DNA of 39,761 bases from positions 1 to 39,761 of the forward strand of contig JAKURV010000019.1 in NCBI GenBank assembly GCA_022452035.1, written 5' to 3'. Under the pieces are notes generated by a model. The model worked only from the letters and a program-made list of their open reading frames with translations, was not told the origin of the DNA and did no database searches. A program made the translations under genes and the position numbers. Shown in pieces: positions 33,531 through 39,761 of the stretch (its first letter is position 1; every line of letters begins with the position of its first letter). The stretch comes from Acidimicrobiales bacterium (lineage in GTDB: Bacteria; Actinomycetota; Acidimicrobiia; Acidimicrobiales; MedAcidi-G1).

Positions 33531-34456
33531 CCCGGCTCGCCCTCTGCTACCACATCGGCCTCGACGGCCTCCAGGTACAGGCTCCGGAGGCGGGCCGTGA
33601 CGGGACCCGGACGACCGTCGCCGATCGTCCTCCCGTCGACTTCGATCACCGGGGTGAGTCCACCGAACGTGCCGGTGACGAAGGCCTCGTCGGCTGAGTA
33701 GACATCGTCCAGCGAAAACGGGACCTGGTGGGCGGCCAACCCGGCCTGGGGTGCCACCTCGAGGACGACCTGCCGGGTGATCCCGTTGAGGTTGTAGTCC
33801 CCGGTCGACGTCCAGACGCCTCCCTCCCGGATGACGAAGAAGTTGGTGGCGTTGCACGTGGCCACGGCGCCTGTGGTGTCCAGCATGAGCGCCTCGTCGG
33901 CGCCCGCTTTTACGGCCTGGATGAGGGCGATGACCTCGTGCAGCTTGGAGTGGCAGTTCAGCCGCTGGTCCAGGGTGTCAGGCGGTGGACGGCGCACGGT
34001 GGCCGTGAACAGGGTGATGCCGCTTTCGACGACCGCAGGATCGGCCGTCTTGTATTCGGCGATGATCACCACGTTGGGCCCACCGACCGCGTTGGAGGGA
34101 TGCTGGGAGGGCGTTTTCTTGTCACCCCGGGTGACCATGAGCCGCACGTGAGCGTCGTCGTGCATGTCGTTGTGTCGGACGGTGGCGTACAGGGCTTCGG
34201 TCACCTGGTCTCGGTCCAGGCCCGGGTCCAGATCAGCGGCCGTTAGGCCAGCGAAGAGGCGGTCCAGGTGGCGGTCCAGGAAGGCGAAGCGGTCGTGGTG
34301 GAGGCGGAGGCCTTCCCAGATGCCGTCCCCGACCAGGAACCCGCTGTCAAAAACCGAGATTCGGGCCTCGTCGCGGGGGAAGAACTCGCCGTTTATGTAC
34401 ACCTCCACCGAGGCGTTGCGCTCGTCGGCCAGGGCCTGGTGGGTGCTTCTTGACAT
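33527..34456 (-). CDS. Class IV (branched-chain/D-amino-acid type) aminotransferase
   Basis: This fold-type-IV PLP enzyme of 309 residues starts with VEVYINGEFFPRDEARISVFDSGFLVGDGIWEGLR, a typical region for BCAT and D-amino-acid aminotransferase. The PLP lysine is in NCHSKLHEVIALIQA. DEALMLDTTGAVATCNATNFFVI and NGITRQVVLEVA bind the cofactor phosphate, and DEAFVTGTFGGLTPV is also conserved. The substrate could be branched-chain amino acids (the divergent neighbour is a Liv transporter) or another amine. The ATG at 34456 is preceded at 7 nt by TACGCT on the minus strand. Confidence 0.87.
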   Translation of the reverse strand: MSRSTHQALADERNASVEVYINGEFFPRDEARISVFDSGFLVGDGIWEGLRLHHDRFAFLDRHLDRLFAGLTAADLDPGLDRDQVTEALYATVRHNDMHDDAHVRLMVTRGDKKTPSQHPSNAVGGPNVVIIAEYKTADPAVVESGITLFTATVRRPPPDTLDQRLNCHSKLHEVIALIQAVKAGADEALMLDTTGAVATCNATNFFVIREGGVWTSTGDYNLNGITRQVVLEVAPQAGLAAHQVPFSLDDVYSADEAFVTGTFGGLTPVIEVDGRTIGDGRPGPVTARLRSLYLEAVEADVVAEGEPG

Positions 34457-34463
34457 GCCGGCG

Positions 34464-34469
34464 AGCGTA
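34464..34469 (-). promoter_or_regulatory. Candidate -10 box, leaderless aminotransferase operon
   Basis: Read on the minus strand, TACGCT lies 7 nt before the ATG at 34456. Confidence 0.4.
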
Positions 34470-34475
34470 CCGACG

Positions 34476-34505
34476 TTGTTCGTCCCACACGGTTTCCGGT
34501 ATCTT
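34476..34505 (+). promoter_or_regulatory. Candidate livHMGF promoter
   Basis: TTGTTC (34476-34481), 18 nt, then TATCTT (34500-34505), preceded by TTTCCGG. The predicted transcript has a leader of about 30 nt with GGAG (34535-34538) before the GTG start. Confidence 0.4.
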
Positions 34506-34543
34506 CCCGTCCGCCCCTGGCCTATGACGACGACGGAGCGCGT

Positions 34544-35674
34544 GTGTCTACCCATGCCGTATCGACGAAATCCGCGAGGCGACTCGTGGCCGTCGACCGA
34601 TTCCTCACCTTCATCCGTGTCTTCCTAGTCACGATGATCGTGGTCGGGGTGCTGGCCTTCATCTGGCAGCAGATCGATGCCGACAACGTTTTTGCCCGTT
34701 GGCGGAACCCGAACGCCCGGGGCCTCACCGGCGACCAGTTCAAGGGTCTCCTGATCTCCGGGCTCTCCCAGGGTTCGATGTACGGCCTGATCGCCCTCGG
34801 TTACTCGATGGTCTACGGCGTGCTGGGGTTCATCAACTTCGCCCACGGCGAGGTCTTCATGGTGGGGGCTATGACCGGCTTCATCGCGTCGGACAAGTTC
34901 CAGGCCAACGGGATGTGGGAAGAGAACTTCGTGCTGTGCCTGGCGCTCATCGTCCTGATGGCCATCTTCTTCTCTACCTTCACCGCTGTGGTGATGGAAC
35001 GGGTGGCCTACCGGCCCCTTCGCAACTCTCCACGGTTGATTCCGCTGATCACGTCGATCGGCGTGTCTTTCTTTGTCCAGAACCTGGTGTTGGGGCTCTT
35101 CGGGCCGTCCTCCAAGAGCTATCCGAGGCTTCCCGAGTGGCTGGCCAAGCAGCGTTCCATCCTGACCTTCGAGATTGCCGGCACCCGCCTCATGGTCCTG
35201 GTCGTGGCCGCAGTGTCGATGGCCGTCCTGTGGTACGTCGTGGAGCGGACCAAGACCGGTCGGGCCATGCGGGCCGTCGCCGAGGACAAAGAGATCGCCT
35301 CGCTGATGGGGATCGACGTCAACCGAACCATTGTCACGACGTTCGCTGTGGGCGGCGCTATGGCCGGGGTGGGCGGGATCCTGTGGGGCCTCATGTTCCG
35401 GTCGGTTACCCACATGACCGGCTTCCTCCCCGGAGTGAAGGCGTTCACCTCCGCCGTGGTGGGCGGCATCGGCAACATGGGTGGTGCCATGGCCGGAGGC
35501 ATCTCGTTGGGTTCGGCTGAGTCGATCGCCCCGATGCTCATCCTGGAGCCCTTGGGTGTGCCCGGGGTGTCACAGCTCAAGGACGCTGTGGCCTTTACCG
35601 TGCTGGTCCTCGTGCTCCTGTTCAAGCCTTCCGGTCTCTTCGGGGAGCGGCTCTCGTCGGAGGACCGGGCATGA
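34544..35674 (+). CDS. livH: Branched-chain amino acid ABC transporter permease LivH
   Basis: This is an inner-membrane permease of the HAAT family, 376 residues, longer than E. coli LivH (about 308) because of an N-terminal extension with one extra membrane segment (about 24-42). The core begins LLISGLSQGSMYGLIALGYSMVYGVLGFINFAHGEVFMVGA, a family signature, and has the EAA-like loop TKTGRAMRAVAEDKEIASLMGIDVNR. A GVGGILWG helix and the LLFKPSGLFGE end follow. The GTG start has a GGAG site. It overlaps livM by 4 bp. Confidence 0.93.
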   Translation: MSTHAVSTKSARRLVAVDRFLTFIRVFLVTMIVVGVLAFIWQQIDADNVFARWRNPNARGLTGDQFKGLLISGLSQGSMYGLIALGYSMVYGVLGFINFAHGEVFMVGAMTGFIASDKFQANGMWEENFVLCLALIVLMAIFFSTFTAVVMERVAYRPLRNSPRLIPLITSIGVSFFVQNLVLGLFGPSSKSYPRLPEWLAKQRSILTFEIAGTRLMVLVVAAVSMAVLWYVVERTKTGRAMRAVAEDKEIASLMGIDVNRTIVTTFAVGGAMAGVGGILWGLMFRSVTHMTGFLPGVKAFTSAVVGGIGNMGGAMAGGISLGSAESIAPMLILEPLGVPGVSQLKDAVAFTVLVLVLLFKPSGLFGERLSSEDRA

Positions 35675-37479
35675 ACGTCAGGGTCGCTCCCACTCCGTCG
35701 TCGATCCTGGATCAGGACTGGTCCAAGGTTCTGCGCTGGGGTCTGATCTGCGGTGGTGCCCTGATCGCCATCTGCCTGGTCGGCATGCCCGTGGAGATGG
35801 ACCGCCGGATACTCATCGAGCGTTACCTCAGCCTCGGCTACCTCTCGGTTCTGTTCATTCCGGTGCTGGTCGGCTGGGTGGCTTCCACCCAGGTGGTCCT
35901 CGAGGGCGTCGAGGCACGCAAGCAGGGGCTCTTCGACCTGGTCACCGGTTTTGTGGTGGGGGCGATCGGCGGCGGGTTCCTGGCGCTGCTGATGGTGGCT
36001 CTGGATTCATGGAACCTGCGGGATCCGCTGGTCAACTGGAGCCCGAAGCTGTTTCGCTTCCTGACCTACGAGAACGGCATGGGTTTCGGTGCTGTGGCGT
36101 GGATCGTCACCGGGGCCGTCCTCGGCCTGGTCGGGGCCTCGTTCCACATCATGCCCCGGGTTGTCCGGCGGTTCACCACCTTCGTGGTGTTCGGGCTGAT
36201 TTCCCTGTCGATTTTGGAGTCCGTCATCGACGACCTGTCGGAGGGTTTCCGGCTCGAGTGGCTGGACGAGTTCATGTTCGCGAAGAAGGGCGGCCTGACT
36301 CTCACCTCGACGATCGTGATCGGGGCGGTGATCGGTGTCCTGTCTCTGGTGGCTGACGGCCGGATGAAGGCAGCCACCGAGCGTTACCGGAACTTGGAGG
36401 GTGTCGAGCGCCAGAAGACGTCGATTGTGCTGTTCGTGGTGGTCGCGGTGCTGTGCATCGTCCTGCCGATGTTCCTCGGCAAGATCGTGAACGAGTTGCT
36501 GGCCAATGTGGGGCTCTTCCTGCTGTTGGCCCTCGGTCTGAACATCGTGGTCGGCCTGGCCGGCCTGCTGGACCTCGGGTACGTGGCCTTCTTCGCTGTG
36601 GGCGGCTACACCACCGCTGTCCTGACTTCGCCGAACAGCCCCTGGTTCGCCCCGGAACTTCACTTCGGGTTCGCCCTGATCTTCGTGGTGATCTTCGCCA
36701 CCATTACCGGCCTGGTTATCGGAGCCCCGGTCATCCGGATGCGAGGCGACTACCTGGCCATCGTCACCCTGGGATTCGGCGAGATCATCCGTCTGCTGTT
36801 CATGTCGGACTGGCTGGGCCCGTACTTCGGGGGCGCCCAGGGCGTGACCAACATCCCGGGCGTGGACCTGGGGTTCGCCACAGTGAAGGGCACCGATCCC
36901 CGTTCGGTGTTCTACCTGGTGCTGTTCTTCTGCGCTATCGCCATCTACGTCTCGTGGCGGCTGCAGGCCTCCCGCCTGGGCCGGGCCTGGATGGCTATTC
37001 GCGAGGACGAGCAGGTCGCCGAGGCCATGGGTATCAATACGGTCAGCTCCAAGCTGATGGCCTTCGTGGTGGGCGCCGTCTTGGCCTCGTTCAGCGGGGC
37101 CGTCCTGGCCGCCAAAGTGGGTTCGGTCTTCCCGACCTCGTTCATGATTCTGGTGTCGATCATCATCCTCGTGGTGGTGATCGTGGGCGGCATGGGCAAC
37201 ATCGCCGGCGTGATGGTCGGCTCGTTCGTCCTCATCGGTGTGCTGGGTGGGCCCAAGCAGCCGGGCCTGCTCCAGGAGTTCCAGAACTTCAAACTGCTCA
37301 TCTACGGCCTGCTGCTGGTCTTCATGATGCTGAAACGTCCGGAAGGCCTGGTGCCCAGCGCCCGTCGCAGCCGCGAGCTGCACCAGGAGGAGTTCCTGCA
37401 GGACGCCTGGCTGCAGGGCGACAAGCTCGACAGCGACGACGAGGTCAGCGTGAGTGACGGGGGAGGGGAGGAGCAATGA
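35671..37479 (+). CDS. livM: Branched-chain amino acid ABC transporter permease LivM (extended)
   Basis: This is the second permease of the Liv system. At 602 residues it is much longer than usual (about 320-425). Residues 1 to about 250 form an extra region with several hydrophobic segments and polar loops that I cannot match to the core. The canonical LivM domain starts near 265 with LLLALGLNIVVGLAGLLDLGYVAFFAVGGYT. The RMRGDYLAIVTLGFGEIIRL and SRLGRAWMAIREDEQVAEAMGIN loops follow. The C-terminal 55 residues are soluble and acidic. It overlaps livG by 4 bp. Confidence 0.92.
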   Translation: MNVRVAPTPSSILDQDWSKVLRWGLICGGALIAICLVGMPVEMDRRILIERYLSLGYLSVLFIPVLVGWVASTQVVLEGVEARKQGLFDLVTGFVVGAIGGGFLALLMVALDSWNLRDPLVNWSPKLFRFLTYENGMGFGAVAWIVTGAVLGLVGASFHIMPRVVRRFTTFVVFGLISLSILESVIDDLSEGFRLEWLDEFMFAKKGGLTLTSTIVIGAVIGVLSLVADGRMKAATERYRNLEGVERQKTSIVLFVVVAVLCIVLPMFLGKIVNELLANVGLFLLLALGLNIVVGLAGLLDLGYVAFFAVGGYTTAVLTSPNSPWFAPELHFGFALIFVVIFATITGLVIGAPVIRMRGDYLAIVTLGFGEIIRLLFMSDWLGPYFGGAQGVTNIPGVDLGFATVKGTDPRSVFYLVLFFCAIAIYVSWRLQASRLGRAWMAIREDEQVAEAMGINTVSSKLMAFVVGAVLASFSGAVLAAKVGSVFPTSFMILVSIIILVVVIVGGMGNIAGVMVGSFVLIGVLGGPKQPGLLQEFQNFKLLIYGLLLVFMMLKRPEGLVPSARRSRELHQEEFLQDAWLQGDKLDSDDEVSVSDGGGEEQ

Positions 37480-38261
37480 GCCTTCTCGAGATCCGTGATC
37501 TGAAGGTCACCTTCGGTGGCCTGGACGCCCTGTCGGGCCTGAACTTCCATGTCGACGAGGGTGAGATCGTCAGCGTCATCGGCCCTAATGGCGCCGGCAA
37601 AACCACGTTCTTTAACGCCATCTCCGGTCTGGTGCCGCCCACCGAAGGCGAGATCGATTTCGAGGGAGAGTCGATCCTCGGCCTCGACCCCAGCATCGTC
37701 ACCTCGCTGGGCATCGCCCGCACCTTCCAGAACGTGCGGCTGTTCCCCAACATGACGGTCCTGGAGAACGTCATGGTCGCTCAGCACTGCCGAACGAACC
37801 AGCTACTCGTCGGGGCGCTGCTCCAGACCAAGGCCTTCAAGAAAGAAGAACGAGAGATCCGGGAACGGGCCGAGGAGGTACTCGGCTTCTTCGGGCACCG
37901 TCTCATCGGCTACCGGATGGACCAGCCGGCTTTCGCCCTGTCGTATGCGAACCGGCGTCGCTTGGAGATCGCCCGGGCGATGGCCACCCAGCCGCGCATG
38001 CTGCTGCTCGACGAGCCGGTGGCCGGCATGAACCCCATCGAGACCATCGAGCTGACCGAGATGATTGGTCGACTGCGCACCGAGTGGGGTTTCACCATCG
38101 TGGTCATCGAGCACGACATGAAAGTGGTCCGGGACGTCTCGGACCGGGTTGTGGTGTTGGACCACGGGGTGCCTATCGCCCAGGGGTCCTACGACGAGGT
38201 GTCAACCGACCCGGACGTCATCGAGGCCTACCTGGGTCGCCCGGTGGAGGCCGCATCATGA
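37476..38261 (+). CDS. livG: Branched-chain amino acid ABC transporter ATPase LivG
   Basis: A 261-residue cytosolic ATPase. It has Walker A GPNGAGKTT (36-44), a Q-loop in GIARTFQNVRLFPNMTV, Walker B MLLLDEPVAGMNP and the H-loop VVIEHDMKVV. The ABC signature is altered: LSYAN-RRRLEIARA replaces the LSYGQ-like form usual in LivG. VSTDPDVIEAYLG at the end is typical of the family. ATGA overlaps on both sides show a single transcript livHMGF. Confidence 0.95.
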   Translation: MSLLEIRDLKVTFGGLDALSGLNFHVDEGEIVSVIGPNGAGKTTFFNAISGLVPPTEGEIDFEGESILGLDPSIVTSLGIARTFQNVRLFPNMTVLENVMVAQHCRTNQLLVGALLQTKAFKKEEREIRERAEEVLGFFGHRLIGYRMDQPAFALSYANRRRLEIARAMATQPRMLLLDEPVAGMNPIETIELTEMIGRLRTEWGFTIVVIEHDMKVVRDVSDRVVVLDHGVPIAQGSYDEVSTDPDVIEAYLGRPVEAAS

Positions 38262-38992
38262 CCGGCCAGGACGGGGCCACGGCGCTGCTGGAGTTCCGGC
38301 AGGTCAACACCCACTACGGAGCCGTCCACATCCTCAAGGACGTGGACCTGGCCATCTACCCGGGCGAGCTGGTGTGCCTGCTGGGCGGCAACGCTTCAGG
38401 GAAGTCGACCACGCTGAAGACGTTGCTTGGCATGGTCACGCCCACTTCAGGTGAGGTGGTGCTGGACGGTGAGATCGTCAACGACAAGCCGATCAGTTAC
38501 CGGGTCTCTAACGGGATCACGATGGTTCCGGAGAACCGTCGACTGTTCAAGCGCCTGTCGGTCGGGGAGAACCTCGAGTTGGGGGCCTACCTGCGTACCG
38601 ACAAGGACGGTATTGCTGAGGACCTGGAACGCATCTTCGATCTGTTTCCCCGGGTCAAGGAGCGCCTGTCGCAGAAGGCGGGAACCCTGTCGGGCGGCGA
38701 GCAGCAGATGGTGGCCATCGGTCGGGCTTTGATGTCGCGGCCACGGGTCCTGCTCATGGACGAGCCGTCAATGGGTCTGGCCCCAGCGCTCGTGCAGCAG
38801 AACTTCGAGTTGATCCGTCAGATCCACGCGGACGGAATGTCCGTTTTCATGGTGGAGCAGAACGCCAACATGGCTCTGTCCATCGCCGATCGGGGGTGGG
38901 TGCTTCAGTCTGGTCGGGTGGTGCTGGACGACACCGCTGAGGCTCTTCTGGCTAATCCTGAGCTCCGGGCCTCTTACCTCGGTGAAGGCTGA
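38258..38992 (+). CDS. livF: Branched-chain amino acid ABC transporter ATPase LivF
   Basis: A 244-residue ATPase with Walker A GGNASGKST (43-51), in which Ala replaces the more usual Gly before SGKS. It has a Q-loop region TMVPENRRLFKRLSVGENLELGAYL, signature LSGGEQQMVAIGRALMSRP, Walker B LLMDEPSMGLAP and H-loop region VFMVEQNANMALSIADRGWVL. These are LivF-type features. No periplasmic binding protein (livK) follows, so the ligand receptor must be encoded elsewhere. Confidence 0.95.
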   Translation: MTGQDGATALLEFRQVNTHYGAVHILKDVDLAIYPGELVCLLGGNASGKSTTLKTLLGMVTPTSGEVVLDGEIVNDKPISYRVSNGITMVPENRRLFKRLSVGENLELGAYLRTDKDGIAEDLERIFDLFPRVKERLSQKAGTLSGGEQQMVAIGRALMSRPRVLLMDEPSMGLAPALVQQNFELIRQIHADGMSVFMVEQNANMALSIADRGWVLQSGRVVLDDTAEALLANPELRASYLGEG

Positions 38993-39099
38993 GCTTCGGC
39001 TCCGTTGACCCCTGTGCCCAGATTGACCGTTAAAGAAACGCCTGGTCAGGGCGACTTCCGTAGACGGCGGGACCCGATGCCTGCCCGGAAGCCACTGCT

Positions 39100-39761
39100 G
39101 TGAGTTCCGTTGTGACCGGCCTGGGCCGGCGTCCTCTGACCGTGATTGGTGAACAGGCGTCGACTGTGGAAGCCGTCTGGGATGACCAGCGACCCATCGT
39201 GAGTCCCGAGGTGCTTGGCGAACTGCTCGGCTGGGAGTGGCGTGCAGAAGGCCTGTGTCGTGAGACGGTTTGCGTCCCTGTCGCCGATCGCTCCCACGTC
39301 GAACACGACGAAGGAATCGACCTTTTGGCTGTCGCCGAAATATTGGACCGACCGGCCGTAATGGATCCGGACGCCGGGTTGCTGGTCTTAGGACAACCCA
39401 CAGGTGACCGGTCCGAAGCCCTTCACGGCCGCCGGGCCCCCGACTTCACACTCCCTGACCTGAACGGGTCACCGAAATCCTTTTCCGACTGGGCAGGCCG
39501 TAAACGGCTCCTGGTGGCCTTCGCCAGCTGGTGAGGGTGCGCTTTTGACCTGCCCGGGTGGCAGGCGCTGCAAGACGAACTGGGCGACACAGGATTCACG
39601 GTTATTGCGGTAGCTATCGACGAAAATGTCGACGCCCTCCAAGAGCTCGCTAAAGAGGTTTCCTACCCGGTGCTGGTCGACGCCGATCACCACCTCACCG
39701 AGCTGTACGCAATCAGCAACGTGCCAACTGTCATCTGGGTGGACGAAGAGGACCGAATCGT
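39100..39761 (+). CDS. TlpA/AhpC-like thioredoxin-fold selenoprotein, partial (UGA = Sec145)
   Basis: Read through TGA at 39532-39534, the frame stays open to the window edge (220 codons). Residues 1 to about 105 form a poorly characterised N-terminal region. A redoxin domain then starts with RRAPDFTLPDLNGSPKSF, continues LLVAFASW-U145-G-C147-AFDLPGWQALQDELGD, then VIAVAIDENVDALQELAKEVSYPVLVD and LTELYAISNVPTVIWVDEEDRIV (the cis-Pro region). The TGA sits where the first redox cysteine of this fold lies. A hairpin with SECIS spacing follows. The GTG at 39100 has GGAAG at 39087-39091; another start is possible. The 3' end lies outside the window. Confidence 0.8.
39549..39565 (+). promoter_or_regulatory. 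SECIS-like hairpin of the thioredoxin-fold gene
   Basis: CCTGCC, loop CGGGT and GGCAGG form a perfect 6-bp stem with a five-base loop containing G at position 2. The loop begins 20 nt after the TGA at 39532-39534, within the bacterial SECIS range. Confidence 0.7.

Noticed and set aside
36007-37476. 489-codon minus-strand frame
   Set aside because: It is antisense to livM and very rich in His, Gln and Asp, as expected for the complement of hydrophobic codons.
38990-39003. Terminator after livF
   Set aside because: GAGC-TTCG-GCTC gives only four pairs and no T-run follows.
39005-39036. Promoter TTGACC with TAAAGA before the terminal selenoprotein gene
   Set aside because: The spacing of 20 nt is too long and no TAnnnT box lies at 17-18 nt.

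Overview
This is high-GC bacterial chromosomal DNA, most likely from an uncultured, probably marine, actinobacterium of the Acidimicrobiia type. The phylum-level call rests on the housekeeping gene order prs, rplY, pth, mfd, (PpiC lipoprotein), mazG, eno, ftsB/divIC and then, after an insertion, DUF501 and ppx. As I recall it, this is the order in mycobacteria and other actinobacteria. Thr/Pro-rich linkers, GTG starts and TAnnnT -10 boxes 6-9 nt upstream of start codons (leaderless mRNAs) fit the same group. The class-level call is inference.

Layout. 1-9558: end of a Thr-rich protein, then the housekeeping block. 9652-21387: an inserted accessory block. Its flanks carry carbon-monoxide-dehydrogenase-type genes (coxS, coxM, coxD, coxE on the left; two XdhC/CoxF-type genes, a MocA-like nucleotidyltransferase and coxG on the right), but the large molybdenum subunit gene coxL is absent. 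In its middle sit ppc (minus strand) and, divergently, malyl-CoA lyase and a two-subunit CoA ligase that resembles malate-CoA ligase (mtkAB) more than succinyl-CoA synthetase. 21425-23994: DUF501 and ppx resume the housekeeping order, followed by an AGXT-type glyoxylate aminotransferase. PEP carboxylase, malate-CoA ligase, malyl-CoA lyase and a glyoxylate aminotransferase are the carbon-fixing and glyoxylate-releasing arm of the serine cycle. The ppc start and the region upstream of the aminotransferase share the decamer AGTTTCCCCA.

24044-32209 is mixed: GNAT acetyltransferase, crotonase-fold protein, MFS exporter, Fe-S RecB-like nuclease, small unknown gene, tRNA-Leu(UAA), iodotyrosine-deiodinase-like flavoprotein, GFA-family protein, LysM lipoprotein and two-subunit aconitase X. 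32222-34456 (minus strand) holds an AhpD-like peroxidase-related gene and a class IV aminotransferase/sulfotransferase-like pair. 34544-38992 is a complete LivHMGF transporter without its binding protein, and 39100 to the end is a thioredoxin-fold gene cut by the window edge.

The most striking result is two candidate selenoprotein genes. The AhpD-like gene and the terminal thioredoxin-fold gene each have one in-frame UGA exactly where a redox cysteine belongs (C-H-Y-U and W-U-G-C). Each UGA is followed at 18-20 nt by the loop of a perfect 6-bp hairpin, as expected of a bacterial SECIS element. The first hairpin has the loop GGUCU that I recall from E. coli fdhF. A gene caller would split both genes at UGA. 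Four convergent gene junctions also carry compact GC-rich hairpins. No CRISPR array, insertion sequence or prophage was seen, and no stretch over 300 bases lacks a gene.
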